Source: Rhodosorus marinus
Taxonomy: Eukaryota; Rhodophyta; Stylonematophyceae; Stylonematales; Stylonemataceae
Reading direction: 5' to 3'
Length of the DNA: 64,000 nucleotides
Assembly (NCBI GenBank): GCA_029953675.1
Contig: JAMWBK010000009.1
Coordinates: forward strand, 930,001-994,000
Positions 23,706 to 35,341 of the stretch are shown in pieces. Made by a program: the position numbers and the translations under genes. The stretch's first letter is position 1, and each line of letters opens with the position of its first letter. Under the pieces are notes generated by a model. That model was not told the DNA's origin. It made no database searches and saw only the letters and a program-made list of their open reading frames with translations.

Positions 23706-25304
23706 GAATCGTGGTCTATCCTAGCTTTCGCCCTTTCAGGATAGTTGTCCCTGAATAAACGATGATGATGATGGATCCAACTGCCTCCGTCGTCATATTT
23801 TATTGTTGCTGATCCTCTGAGATTGTGGTCTAACGACCGAAGGAAACACTGAAGTCTCCAATACGTAACACTCTCTTACATGACTACAAAACTCTCTCTT
23901 CCCCCTCCCGCCGCCGCCCGCCTAACCCCCTTCTACAATCTCCCGAAAAATTTCGCTTTTGCTTTCAGTCTTCTCGAAAAACCCAAAACGTTTGGCTTCA
24001 ATCCGAATGGCTCCAGCAAAAAAAATACCCTTTTCCTTTTTAGCCGCACTCACTCTCCCTCTCAGTCTGTCTTACTTTCTCAACCAGAAACAAACTCACG
24101 CAAAAGCAGAACACAAAAAAAAAAGTTCATGCATCAGAAAAAAAAACAAACAAAACAACACAACGACAGAAGACTTCGGATCCCCGCGCAAAAATATATG
24201 TATGAATATTGTAAACAAAACCCTTACCCAATTTTGACCAAAACAAAAAAATCAAAAAGTGTTTATTTTTTGAACGAGATCTCTATCAGTGCCTCTCTGG
24301 GAAGTGTACTTTATAGATCGGAGAACAGTTAAAACATAGAATCGACGACCGGATGGCCATTTCTGTGGTGGGAGAGGAGTATTTGTGATGGATGGGGGGG
24401 GGTTGTGTGTGGATCGTGGGTTTCTGCTCAGTCAAGACCAATATCGCAAGTAGTTAGTAGATAACCAATATACAATAGCGTAGACGATTTTATCAATATT
24501 GATTGATATTCGTTTCCGGCGTTGTACGGTGGTGGGCACTACTGGAAGAATTGTGTGGATACTCAGTCAACGGTAGAGCGAGAAACAACAAAAAGAAGAG
24601 GGGGGCGGAGTATGTATATGTGTCAATACCGGGTCGCTGATAAGTTTGAAGGAGAGACGAATTCGGCGAACATCCTTCTGCACTGTTAGCAAATATTTCT
24701 TACTTTTGTAGGAAGTTATCTAAAATTTGACAATTGAGTGAATATTTGAATAATAATTAGCGTACATGTTTCTAGATTTAGAAGAACCGGGTGACTACCG
24801 AGGAGGCACCTTCTTGTTGATAAAGCAAATATTATAGAAAAACAGAAAACTACAGCCGAGGGGAGGGGAAGGAGAACAGAATCGGAAATTATTATTTTCA
24901 TATTAAGATGTTTTTTGATTAACATATTTTAGGATGGCCTCATATAGAATTTATTAGAACGTTTCTTCTTCTTCTTTTTTGGCCCAGCAGATAGATAGAT
25001 TCCATAAACCCTCTGGGTTGAGAATTAGATAGGAAAATAGCAACACAGAAAGTCACAGTGCCGACCCCTCCCATATCATATATGTGATCAGGATTCGCTG
25101 TGAATTTCACTCAATAACCCCTTAGAGAGCGTTACCGAACAACTGGGGACAAAAAGCCGGAGGCGAGGGGGGTGCTGGGGGGTCTCGAGATGCAAAGTCA
25201 GTGCGAATTGGGCCGCCTTTTGAATTGAGCTAGTACGACTCTTTTAGGGTATGCATGTTGCTGATATAGGACAACCTGAGGAGCTTATGCTCCAGGATGG
25301 ACTT
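23706..25304. other. AT/A-rich intergenic region
   Basis: 23880-24330 is A-rich with a long plus-strand frame (150 codons) that is lysine-rich low complexity and probably chance. 24700-25000 is AT-rich. No gene supported. Confidence 0.45.
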
Positions 25305-25415
25305 GGGATGAGTAGTGTAGTTTGGAACTGTATCCGATATTGTAGATTCTACTTTTGGATAAGTTCAAGACGAGATACGGAAACCCCAGCGGACTTAATG
25401 CTTGGATTTAGGTTT
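25305..25415. repeat. Diverged direct repeat, copy A
   Basis: Shares about 110 bp with 25938-26052, strongest over the 35 bp beginning CTGTATCCGATATTGTAGAT near 25329. The two copies are 634 bp apart in the same orientation and flank the 189-codon frame on the minus strand. Confidence 0.6.
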
Positions 25416-25470
25416 GAAAAGCGGACGGCGCAGCGCCAGCCAGAGTTGTACCGCGAAGTAGAGTGAAGCC

Positions 25471-26040
25471 TCATTTCAGGGGGGGGAAAGTGCTAGCACC
25501 AAGGATTGGAGCTGGAGAAACGAACCCTCGGAAGGAGTGTTGATACCCTGGGACGGCGAGTGAACCCCGAAGGGCATACAAGCTAGCGAGACCAAGGGTG
25601 ACGCAGTTCCCCCAAGCCTGGCACCCTCGATGAGGACTTTGCCAAAAAGGGGAGCTCGAGGATTTATAGTGCGAGTTGTTGAACCCTTGCATCCGGGCGA
25701 TATTTTCGGCCAAGGCGGAAAATGTGCTGGTGTCAGAGCCCCGGTCAGCGATGTTGGGGTTTGGGTAGTTATATTGGGGGCACTTCGTTGCTCTGCCGAT
25801 TTCGAATATCCTCGACACCAAGTCCAAAATTGGGAAAAGTGCTGGGTCGGATATGAGCCGATTTGAAGTTTGGCTGTGCTGTGCCGAGCACAAGGACTCT
25901 GAATGGTTTGGCGGTCTTTTTGGGGGTGCGAACTTAGAATGCATAGTGTATAGTAAAGGAGCTGTATCCGATATCGTAGATTCTATTTTTGTATACGTTC
26001 TAGGAAGAAGATACATGGTTCCCTCATACCGAACGATCAT
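25471..26040 (-). CDS. Hypothetical ORF, 189 aa
   Basis: ATG at 26040 to stop at 25471 without interruption. It is the longest simple frame in this gene-poor block. No domain is recognised; the sequence is Ser/Pro-rich with a moderately hydrophobic patch (LGLASLYALRG). Its first 35 codons lie in the right-hand copy of a direct repeat. The left-hand copy, read in the corresponding frame, keeps the same peptide core ESTISDT with mainly silent changes. That hints at a once-coding, duplicated sequence. Could be a gene, a pseudogene, or chance. Confidence 0.25.
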   Translation of the reverse strand: MIVRYEGTMYLLPRTYTKIESTISDTAPLLYTMHSKFAPPKRPPNHSESLCSAQHSQTSNRLISDPALFPILDLVSRIFEIGRATKCPQYNYPNPNIADRGSDTSTFSALAENIARMQGFNNSHYKSSSSPFWQSPHRGCQAWGNCVTLGLASLYALRGSLAVPGYQHSFRGFVSPAPILGASTFPPLK

Positions 26041-26052
26041 CCTTAGATTTAG
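25938..26052. repeat. Diverged direct repeat, copy B
   Basis: Partner of 25305-25415 (CTGTATCCGATATCGTAGAT near 25963). Same orientation; overlaps the start of the 189-codon minus-strand frame. Confidence 0.6.
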
Positions 26053-27864
26053 GCTTAGGAATCAAGGCCTAGCCTGAGTTACACTATTGTTCTTTTCAAT
26101 CCACACGCCAACAAAACGGAACCCTCAATACAACCCAAAAGGAGCGATGAAAAATTAAGAGAAGAGCTTTTTTTGGTCGTACAATGCCTACAGGTTTATT
26201 AATATATTTCATAATCAGCAAAATAGTAGAGCAGTCCTCGGTGTTGTGGACTCAAAAAAAAAGTTTTTTTCTTCACGTCTGCAGAGATGTAGATTGAGGT
26301 ACAACAAAAGGGGCGGATGTGGGGAAGGGGTTACTGTTTGGAGGAGAATAGAATCACCGGATGTCTCTAATATCAAATCCATTCTATGATTTTGAAGTTT
26401 TTTTGGATGAAGCATGTTTTTTGGTGTTAACGAGAACGGTAAGTATGTGGAGTGGCAACATTAGAGGGGTGAAAAGGTTGTGGTGCCTTATGGTGGAAAC
26501 TAAATACGTTTATTTTGTTTATTTTAAGAAAGACACAAAAGTAGCTTCTGCAACCTAACCCTCCCCCTCTACGGTTTCCTGAGAAAGAGGCTTAGAAATT
26601 AGAAATCCACGAGGGAAGACATCCGTTTTCATCGGCAAGCAACCGTGACGCAAATTGGACACACACAAACATATCAAAGTATTTATAGTTGGCAAAAAAA
26701 CGATCCTAAGGAGAAACGGAGGGGCGTGTGTGGTTGTTTGTCAAAAAATACATAAATCAATCATTTTCATTCCTGTAAAAAATGTTTTGTAAGAAAAAAA
26801 GGACAGGATAGGGATTTAGAGCAACCCTGGCAAACCCAAAATGGACACTAAAGGAGAAATACCGTTTTTAAATGGCCATAGGGGCGAGAAGGGCGGGGGG
26901 ATCGGGTTTGGGCGAGTTTCTAAAGAAGGAGGGGGGCGGGGGCAGACAGGGCGAATTGGGGGGGGAGAGGGGCGGAGCACAACAAAAAGATCTCCGAAGT
27001 AAGAAAAGATTGAAAATAGGGGTAAGTAATTTGGTGTTAGAATTTTTTTTTATGTCGATTGCATTTATGGTTTTTTGTTTGTTTTAGAAGGAAATAGTTT
27101 TTGAGCGAGGATGAAGAGGCTGGGGCCAAAAAAACAACCAAAATCGATAGCGCCAGAAGAGCCTTTCCGGTTGGGGGGAGGGCGGGTTATTTTGGGCGGA
27201 CAGATGATTACCGAAGGAGAGAATTAGTCTAGGGGAATCAAAATTGGAGAGAGCACGAAAGAGCGTAGAGCGTGCGCGTTGGGAGTTTTTTTCAAGGATG
27301 TGAACACCTTCAGGTTTATTCAGGGCGCCTTCCTCTATGATTCGTAATTTGGTGTTTTCGTGAGGATGGGATTTTTGGTGGGGGTGGTGGGGAGAGGGAT
27401 GAGTCCTTTGGAAAGGGTTCTAGGGATGGAATATACATTTTTATTTGTTTTGGGGGGTGTTGGGGAAGCGGGTTGTTGTTTGTCTGAAGCGTAAAAGGTG
27501 AGGGGGATTAGTAAAAGAAAATTTTACGGGAGAAGTGTCTCAGGAGGTAAACGTTTGGGGGTTTTAAAAGGATTGGACGGGAGGGCGTTGACGTGGGGTT
27601 TGGAGAGAGAAGGCTGCGTGCTTGGGTTGCCTGTCTTCTTGTAAGTTCTTGAGAAAAGTAGTGGGAGTGCTCCCGTGTCTTGGAGAGTGTTGCGTTCTGT
27701 TTTTTCGCCATTGGTTGTGGTGTACATGGTGTAAGTGGGGACGTCCGGTGTTGAAGAGAGTTTTATTGTATTTGTGCTGTGGATCGGGTCGGACAATGTT
27801 GTCCTGAGGAGTAGTGCAATTTGTTTTGGTTTGCCCGCAGAAAGCTGTGGAGTGATGTATGAGA
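26053..27864. other. Intergenic region, G-rich in part
   Basis: 26870-27450 has many G runs on the plus strand. Minus-strand frames at 27508-27944 are Pro/Thr/Asn low complexity from the opposite strand and look like chance. The last few hundred bases should include the bZIP gene promoter and leader. Confidence 0.45.
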
Positions 27865-29044
27865 ATGCGAGGGGATAAGATTGAAGGGGTAGGGCATGTT
27901 CGCATCTCTGCTTGTGTGCTTTTTTTTGGTTTTGCTTCTGGCATCGTGATAGTTCTTCCCCGCTGAGATCTCGAACTTAAATTTTTTGCAGGAGATTTAT
28001 ACGTGCTTTACGAGTACGCCGACTAATCCGACCACGGCCAGAAGGAGGGCAAGAGTTGTTGCGGGTAGGAAAACTTCAACTGGTTCAGTGTCAACAGAAT
28101 CTACTAGTTCAAACCCGCTGTCACCTTCCGCGAACCAGCACCCGATACTGAGTACTGCGGCGGTTGAAGGAATGACGACGATGCAGAGATTCCCCCAGGG
28201 CACAGAGTCCACCGCGCAGACGTCTGCCCTTCATAGTCTGTACCCGCAGAACTCAAACCTTCTGGGTCGGGAGATGCCGGAGATGTGGAAAGCTGGAAGC
28301 GGATTTCATGCGCAGGACCTCGTGGATTTGGCGGTTGACCCTACTGCCGAAGGAGAGCTCGCGACGGTATTGTACCCTGACGTTCAAAGGCGCTCAGGAG
28401 CACCCAACGAATTTAGGAAACTCTCTCTGCCGACGACGAAACTATCCCAACCCTGGGTTGAGGTTTCCTCTTCTGATCACGAGGACGTCGATAATGATCG
28501 TAACGCGCACCGTTCGAGCCTTCAAAGCGCTCGTCAGGCTGGGCGCTCCAGCGGACTGAAAGCGTCGAAATCAGGGGAGCGAAGGGAAGCCTTGTACAAG
28601 ACTGTTCCATCTGCAAGGGACGCCGCTTCGTCCCGCCTCGCGCGCAGGCTCAAGCTTAAGCAGAAGCGCTCCACTCAGAATTTGCCAGTGGGGCTGACGA
28701 AGCGAATAACGAAACGACCCTCTTCCGAGCGGGAACGGGAAGCGGATATGGAAAAGAAAAAGGACCGGCTTCTTCGGAATCGCGAAGCTGCCATAAGGTC
28801 TCGACTGGCTGCCAAGAAACATCATCAAATACTGGAGACGGAAGTGAAAGAGCTGCAGGAAAGAGTTGAAAAATTGAAGAATGTAAATACGTCTCTGAAA
28901 GGAAGACTGGACACGCTGCTGAGCGTTCTGGTTGATGGCAATCGACCGAACTTGACGGAAGCTGAGAGGCGGAGTATCCTCGAAATTTTCAAGAATGTCG
29001 ACCCCGACAACAGCCAGACACACAGATCAAATGTCAACTTTTAA
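27865..29044 (+). CDS. bZIP transcription factor
   Basis: The main exon starts at 27992, right after a good acceptor (TTTTTTGCAG), and runs open to TAA at 29044 (350 codons). A tentative first exon 27865-27888 (ATG to GGG before GTAGGG) joins in phase 0 across 103 nt and would give 358 aa; it is the least certain part. The N-terminal 250 residues are Ser/Thr/Pro-rich and probably an activation or regulatory region. Near residue 271 begins the basic region NREAAIRSRLAAKK (N-x7-R pattern), followed by heptads LETEVKELQERVEKLK for dimerisation. It should bind a palindromic DNA site in the nucleus as a dimer. The subgroup (ATF/CREB, Maf or plant group) is not resolved. If the first exon is wrong, translation might start at Met 28171. 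Confidence 0.85.
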
Positions 29045-29668
29045 ACTAACTGCAGTCGAAACCGCGTTTGGTCTTCCAAAATATTGCCCTGGTGGTTTGC
29101 CGTAACTGGCCGATATCGGCGTGGAAGAGTGTGAGAGATTTCCGAAACGGCTGCAAACTTGGTATGGTTGGCCTGCTTTCGTTGACCACCGATCCGCAGG
29201 AGCACGTTTTCACACAAGCATGAGAGCATCACAACTCTCGTGCACAGCTGAGAGCAAGGGGCCCAAGGTGGAATGGTGTTTATCGCCTTCCGCCTTTTCC
29301 GGCGGGCGTGACGCCCTGACGCTCTGAACACTTGGGCGCGGAGACTTTGGACGATCTGCTGAGGTGCTGCCAACACATTGCGCAAGTGTACGGACTGGTG
29401 GAATGGTGTTTATCCCTTTCCGCCTTTTCCGGCGGGCGTGACGCCGTGACGCTCTTAATACTTGGGCGCGTAGACTCTGGACGATCTGCTGAGGTACTGC
29501 GAGCTCATTGCGCAGGTGTACGTTTTGTTTTTTTTATCACGTGAGTTGTTTTCCAATAATAAATGATCAGTAGAAGACAGCTAATAGATTAGTCAACCGG
29601 CGATGGTCCTTCCCCATCGGTCGCATTGCGTTGGTGAAGAGTTAGAACTGCACCAGGATTGCGTTTCC
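29045..29668. other. Spacer between convergent genes, with tandem repeat
   Basis: 3' flanks of the bZIP gene (+) and the ten-exon PPR gene (-). Most of it is occupied by the 130-bp tandem repeat listed separately. Confidence 0.6.
29268..29527. repeat. 130-bp tandem repeat, two copies
   Basis: Copy 1 begins at 29268 and copy 2 at 29398 with the same start GTGGAATGGTGTTTATC; period 130 bp, roughly 90% identical by eye. Each copy carries a small GC hairpin (CCGCC, loop TTTTCC, GGCGG) followed by a GCGTGACGCC motif. Confidence 0.85.
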
Positions 29669-32600
29669 TCAGGTTGAGGAGGATGCTTTATCCGAGGACT
29701 GTCCATTATTCCACGAAGCAATAGCATTCCGAGATACGACCAAGCAATCAGCGGTCTGCGTATGTTCGATTTGCATTTCATTCAGAGCCCTACAACATTG
29801 ACAGGAGCAAAGGCGTTCAGATGCTGTGTAGAACAACATGCTGGCAATTCTTCCAATGGCGGCCACCTACCGAACAAGCTCCACCGCGTTCCCAAGACCC
29901 ATTAAAATGAAAACGTCACCGGCTCCTGCACTAATAGGATATGTGCGCGATATGTACATGAGGGAAAGGCCAACCAGATGGGTAGATACGCTGCCTTGGC
30001 AATTCACGTATACGTTTCCTCCATGCTGAAGAATGAGAGACGTGAACGGCGAAGGTTTCTTCTCAACCAGCTCGCGAAACACGGAATAAGCCAGGTCCGA
30101 ATCCAATCCCTGCACATTAACCGACCTACGAGTTCAAGAAAAAAATAGACCAAAATCAGAAACCTCAAGCGCTCCAACCTATCAATTTGAAAACTCACCT
30201 TCGTAAGAATAAATTAAGCACATCCAACGCTAAGTACACTCTGTTGCTCATCGCATCCAGCACCAACTCTCGTGCCTTCTCCAGCGACTGCAACTTGTCC
30301 GAGCGGCAGAGAGCGCGCACGAGACCAGACCTACCTTCAAGGCCCACAGGTTTCTTTAAGGCGCCGTAGATCTCCTCGGCCTCATCCGGCATAACGTCCA
30401 TGAGATAAGCGGCGTCTCTCTCTGACGCATGCTCGAGCCTTTCCATAACCCAGGCATACGTCTTTACGATTTCCTGTTGACATCGCTCTCTATCCTCTGT
30501 GGCCGTGGCTCGACCGGCGAGGATTGAATACGCTTGCATCCTGCAGACTCCCACGACAAACTTTCCGACTTGCGCATCTGCATTGTCCAGTATGGTGGTC
30601 AGCAGCTCCTCGTCCAAGTTCGCCGCTGCGAACTCAGAACTCGATTTCACAGCGCGGATGGACAGTGGAACCTTTGCGCTGACGGCCATTTGCACGTGGT
30701 CCGTGACGAGCTTGCGATCATTGAGTTGAACGCTTGCCGGAATAAGCTGTTCGAAGACGATAGCATCAGGTCTCAACCCTTCTGCCAACAACTCGGAGAA
30801 AAGATTCACGGCCCACAGGTCCTGGCCGTTTCTTCTCAGAGCGTGGAGCATCTTGGTGACTACAAGATTACTAGTATGTAGGCCCCTTTCCCGCAAATAA
30901 TCAAACGTCCTCTTCAACGTGGCAAGGTCTCCGGTCTGCCAAAACAAAGAAATGTTCTAAGGTTAAGGGGGGCCCTCTAACTTGGATGACGTGCGCTTGA
31001 GGGCAAGCTTACAGTCCCGCAGCTGGAAAGAATGGCTAGATGCGTTCCTAGAACCGGCTCCAAACCCATCTCCGTCATTTCATGCAGAAGATCCCTAACA
31101 GTCTCTTGATATCCTCTGATCGCGGCTGATTCAATGACTGACGAGTACAATTCCGCGGTAGGTTTTTCGTTAGCCTGTAAGAATTGAAGTGAAACGTCCA
31201 AGCGTCAGGGTATGAGAAAAACACGGTTATCACGATTTCGAGGTAATCCAGACAATCTTACTCTTCGCATTTCCAGTATCAGCTGTCTTGCCTCATCCAA
31301 AAGTCCCTCTTTCGCTGCCGCTTGGACAAGGGCAGGATACATGGACAGTGGCCCACCAACCTTGACGATAACAAGAGGATTAGGAGAAACCGTTATTAAT
31401 TGCTCTACGTAATACAGGGCGTGGCGATAGTCATCGCACCTTCCTTCGCTTCATTTCGAGCGCAATATCGCAAGCCCTTTGATGCTTCTTCTGCTTAATG
31501 TAATGCCGAAGTATCGTGTTGTAGCTTGACTCATCCTTTTCAAACCTCGGATCGTTCCATAATTTCTCGGCTTCGTCGTTGTCGCCCATGGTAAAATAAG
31601 CAGACAAAACTCCGTTGTAGAATGATGTGCTAAATCCAAACCCTGTTCGTCCAGGTGAAAGACACGAACTCTTTCAGATCGAACTAGAGCTTCTGAGTTC
31701 ATAATCTGTCAGCAAGTTATACCGCGAGCTTGCATTCTTGCGATGACGTTTCGAACTCCTTCTCGATTTCGGACATATGTGTATCCATTCAAAAGCTTCA
31801 GGTAGAGTCTCGGTCGGAGGTTTGATCCCTCCTCCTCAACCACTTTCATGATCTTTTCTGCCTCGTTCACCAAGCCAAGCTGACATAATGCCCTAGCTCA
31901 AGAAACAAAAAGAGCTGTTGAGACTGTGACCGTTCCGAGAAATTTCTGCCGCCCACAAAAGTTTTTGTGCATACCTCAAAACGCTATGGTATTCCGGCTC
32001 CTTGCAGTCGTCTTGCGCAATAATCTTTGAGGATAGTTCCCTCACTTTGTCCGCGTTCCTCGCGCTACTATACAACGTTAGCATAGCACTCATGCAGCCG
32101 GCATGAGGTGCAGGAAGATCTCCAGATTCCATTCTGGTCATCAATTTCATCGCTGAGGCAACGTCGCGTTTGCGGACGTACATCCACAGGAGCGCGTTGC
32201 AGTTTCCCTGAGTCGAGTGTAGAGTTGAATTGTTAAGCCCGGGCGTAGTTCATCTTATTCCATGCCAAGGTGGACGACTCATTACCACAGACGGACCAGG
32301 ACCAGTCATCAGTATACTCTGAAACAGTTTCTCGCAGTTTTCAAAGCACCCGCTTTTGGCCCACATGTTCATCATTGTCGTGTATGTGGGCGAAGTCGCT
32401 CGACCCGAATTTTGCATCATGGTGAAGAGCTTGACCGCTTTTTCGTGCTGCAAGCAAAGGGATGAAACAGTCAGGCATGGAGTAGAAAATGGACAACCAA
32501 ATTGACTAAATTTCAGCTCACCTCGCCAGACTCAGCGTAAACATCCAAAAGATGCTTGTAGCAAGCAAAAGGAGTTTCCTCCTTGCTCTTAAGCAAAACA

Positions 32601-32953
32601 TCCATGAAGTTTTCACATCCCTTCACATCCCTTGCTATTGAAAGCTTGGCCATAACAGCTGTCTTTGTGGAACTACGCGGGGAAATGTTGATCGCGGTCA
32701 AGCATTGATACCAACTAACTGCCTCAGCGGGCGAAATGCGCATAGCAGACTCCAAGTGGTCTCTGCTAATTGAACCCTCCTCCGTACGTCTCCTCAGCTC
32801 TGTAACGGCCCGCTGCTCGTCCGTGCTAAGTAGAGCCCTCAGGGCCTGAAGTTCGTTTGGCACGGTTTTCCGCGGCGCGCTCCGGGTATAAAGAGAGCGA
32901 CCACCCGCAAGAAACGAGCCGTACCGCCCGCTGCTCAAGAGCACAGGTTTCAT
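29669..32953 (-). CDS. Pentatricopeptide-repeat (PPR) protein, ten exons
   Basis: Complement exons: 32953-32522, 32447-32286, 32207-31975, 31892-31723, 31642-31440, 31360-31262, 31174-31013, 30935-30199, 30125-29871, 29789-29669. Introns are 74-97 nt; all phases close; 857 aa. The ATG at 32953 opens a Ser/Arg/Tyr-rich leader (LLSSGRYGSF, LYTRSAPRK), typical of an organelle presequence. Degenerate 35-residue PPR helices follow, for example TYTTMMNMWAKSG, CMSAMLTLYSSARN and ELYSSVIESAAIRG, many split by introns. The last two exons (HGGNVYVNCQG, then VFILMGLGNAVELV) resemble an Smr-like end, though without the usual DLHG box. PPR proteins bind single-stranded organellar RNA to guide processing or translation. 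The target, and mitochondrion versus plastid, cannot be told. Confidence 0.86.
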
Positions 32954-33535
32954 TGGGAAAAGAAAGAGTGCTCGTTCCCAGGATCCTAAACTCTTGTAAT
33001 TCTACTCTCCATCTCAAACCGTCCCGGTTCGAGAAAGGTACAAGCGAAACGCACGGTTGTCGCAGTCCCAGCTAGCTGACAACTTGTCCGAATGCAGTCT
33101 TCAGGCTCTGCCCAAAAACATCATTACAATGCCGTCATCGATGAGCTTCCCCTCTCCAAACAGCTTCATCCCTTCCCTCACACCTCCAAAAAGTCCGCCT
33201 GTCCCTCAAAAGGCGACAAGCCAAAGACGGTCCCACCCAAACCATCAAATTTTCGTTCAAAAAATTGGGCCATGGGTAATTGTCTTTTGTCCCCGAACTT
33301 GGAGGTTCTACCAGGATCGTTTCTGCGGCAAGGGGAAAGATCAGGGCCTCCTTTGATCGTTCTCACGGAAGAAAGTGATGCCGCTGGGGTTAAAACTAAA
33401 CAAAAAGCAGATCTTCATCTTTTCTATAAGGGCTGCGGATAACGGAGAAGCTCATCGGCTTCTCTATCAGACTGGGGCTCCCAAGCCTACTCCAAAAAAC
33501 GCACACTTTTGTCATTCAGAATACTGCTCTGATAG

Positions 33536-33591
33536 GGGTAGTCATTCATCGATCCTTACCCCCCTTTTCAACTTCGGCCAATGCCCCAGGG
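33536..33591. repeat. 55-bp direct repeat, copy 1
   Basis: Matches 33802-33858 with only a few differences over the core GTAGTCATTCATCGATCCTT and onward to TTCGGCCAATGCC. Offset 266 bp, same orientation. Confidence 0.75.
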
Positions 33592-33801
33592 ATGAGTTGG
33601 GTAAGGTTGCACAATTTATTTAATAGAATAAACATTTCCTATAGTTAATCACGGTCGTTTTCATTGTATATCAGGAATATTATTATGTATTAAGAAACAA
33701 ATTTGGAATAATATCCATTTAATGTGTTTAAATACACTATAAACGATATATTTATAGAGCGAGAACAGATTGCTGACAAGGCCGGAGGGGGGGGGGGGCA
33801 T

Positions 33802-33858
33802 GGGTAGTCATTGATCGATCCTTACCCCCCTTTTCAACTTCGGCTAATGCCTCCCTGG
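33802..33858. repeat. 55-bp direct repeat, copy 2
   Basis: Partner of 33536-33591; flanked by poly-G runs on both sides. The copies bracket an AT-rich 200-bp segment. Confidence 0.75.
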
Positions 33859-34516
33859 GGTGGGGGGGGGGGTGTTTGGAGAATAAAAGTGGACGGATCT
33901 CACCTATGATACAGAGATGATCTTTCTGGGGGGGGGCAGGGATACCCTTTACGTCATCGGGCATAACTCGTCATACCGTACGCAAAGATAGTAGGCATCT
34001 AGTCTGTGATTTGAAGAAACAGAATGCATATGATCCATCCGTAAACAAAAACGAAGCAGAGCTTGGTAAAGCAAGTCATCCGAAGTCGTTTGCTCGACAT
34101 CCCCCTGGGAGCGGGACTAGAAAATTTTTCCTGGCGTGCAATTTCCGTAAGGTGGTCGATGGTTTTCCCGCTTGCGACAGGTTTTGACGTTGGTGAGATT
34201 GTGGCTGTTTGGAAAGTTTATTATACAGGGAACTTATAATTTTCAGTCTTTCTAGAGACTGGACTCTGGGTTGTCGAACTGTGAGATCGCCGTAGAATAC
34301 CTGGACAACGGTCGCTGCCTTCTTCGTTTGACTTGACGACGTTTGGTATTCTTTCTGCTCGGGAGACCGAGGAAGTTTCTGCGTTTTCTTGAAGGCGGAA
34401 GGGGACGAGAGTAGGGTAGAAAGGAATTGTTGGTTCTGGTTTATGCTGATCTGCCGCTTCTGGTGGTGTCCTCGGGTTCTGGTAGAAGAGAAAGCTGATG
34501 CTTGAAGGGTGACTGG

Positions 34517-35115
34517 ATGCAGAGTTACAGTGAGTTGCACAAGGAGCGAATGGCGGCTATCTGCGCGTTTTGCTGCGAAACCGGAACTACCCGACCTGCA
34601 CACAACGGCAAGGCAAGGGTCAGATCTAGAAGAGTAGCTGTTTACTCGTCGGCACCAACAATCGAGAAGAAGGGTGTCAAACTTCGCGAGAAAACTGTTG
34701 TGAAAGAGCCAGTGAAGCCAAAGGATTATAACGTATTCATTATTAACGATCCATTCAACAAAAGGTTAGGTTTGAAGCCAGATATGCACAAAGTCGCGAA
34801 AACGTCGCTCTTAACTCTTTTCTATTCCGATCGCCTAGGGAGTACGTTGTGAAGATACTCCTTCAAACAATTCCAAATATGTCGTTCAGTCGAGCTTACG
34901 CAGTTATGGATATGGCGCATAATACTGGAAAGGGACTCGTTATTACGACCAACATGGTAATTGTCCAAAACCATCGCGGTTCGTTGCTCATGAAATGAAA
35001 ACCTTGTTTGCTTAATCCGAATTCTGTCTTTTTCTCATTGAAGGAAATGGCCGAAGCTTATTGTGAAGTCATTACAAAGGCTGGAATACTTAGCACAGTG
35101 GAGCCCGCTGACTAG
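34517..35115 (+). CDS. clpS: ClpS adaptor of the Clp protease, probably plastid
   Basis: Three exons: 34517-34764, 34839-34956, 35044-35115 (introns 74 and 87 nt); 145 aa. ATG 34517 is the first in frame; a second at 34550 is also possible. About 65 N-terminal residues rich in Arg/Ala/Ser/Thr act plausibly as a transit peptide. The core begins with YNVFIINDPFN, the conserved strand of ClpS. Then come the helix segment with MSFSRAYAVMDMAH, the His-x3-Gly turn (HNTGKG) and EMAEAYCEVITKAG. ClpS delivers N-degron substrates to the ClpC/ClpP chaperone-protease in bacteria and chloroplasts. The usual metal/N-degron pocket layout (N-D-x, M, H) appears kept. Its 3' end faces that of the histidine phosphatase gene. 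Confidence 0.92.
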
Positions 35116-35341
35116 CTTAACTTGAATATCTCCTCTCTCCGGGTCCTGAAAAAACTCCGAAAAGGAGACCAGGCCTTCCCCGTCGTCATCCCGATAGAAT
35201 GTTGTAAATCTGTAGTGTAGCAAGAACGGATTTCCGACATCGACCTCAGTAGCTATGATTCAACAGCTCTTCTCCACGTTACTCGAACCCCGTGGCTTGG
35301 AGCAATATGGTAGGATGATAGATGTGCAGTCTGTCGTCTCT

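Larger units (their letters stand above)
32954..34516. other. Divergent intergenic region with direct repeats
   Basis: Between the PPR gene (-) and ClpS (+). Contains two copies of a 55-bp direct repeat (separate entries), an AT-rich core (33620-33760) and G12/G9 runs near 33790-33870. The minus-strand frame 34603-34076 (175 codons, Ser/Gln-rich) overlaps ClpS exon 1 and is probably a shadow. Confidence 0.5.

Noticed and set aside
23880..24332. 150-codon plus-strand frame
   Set aside because: Lys/Thr/Pro low complexity in A-rich DNA with no conserved feature.
27564..27944. 126-codon minus-strand frame upstream of the bZIP gene
   Set aside because: Low complexity from the complement of G/T-rich DNA; no start or splice support.
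34076..34603. 175-codon minus-strand frame opposite clpS exon 1
   Set aside because: Overlaps the well-supported ClpS first exon and reads as Ser/Gln-rich text without a domain; treated as a shadow.
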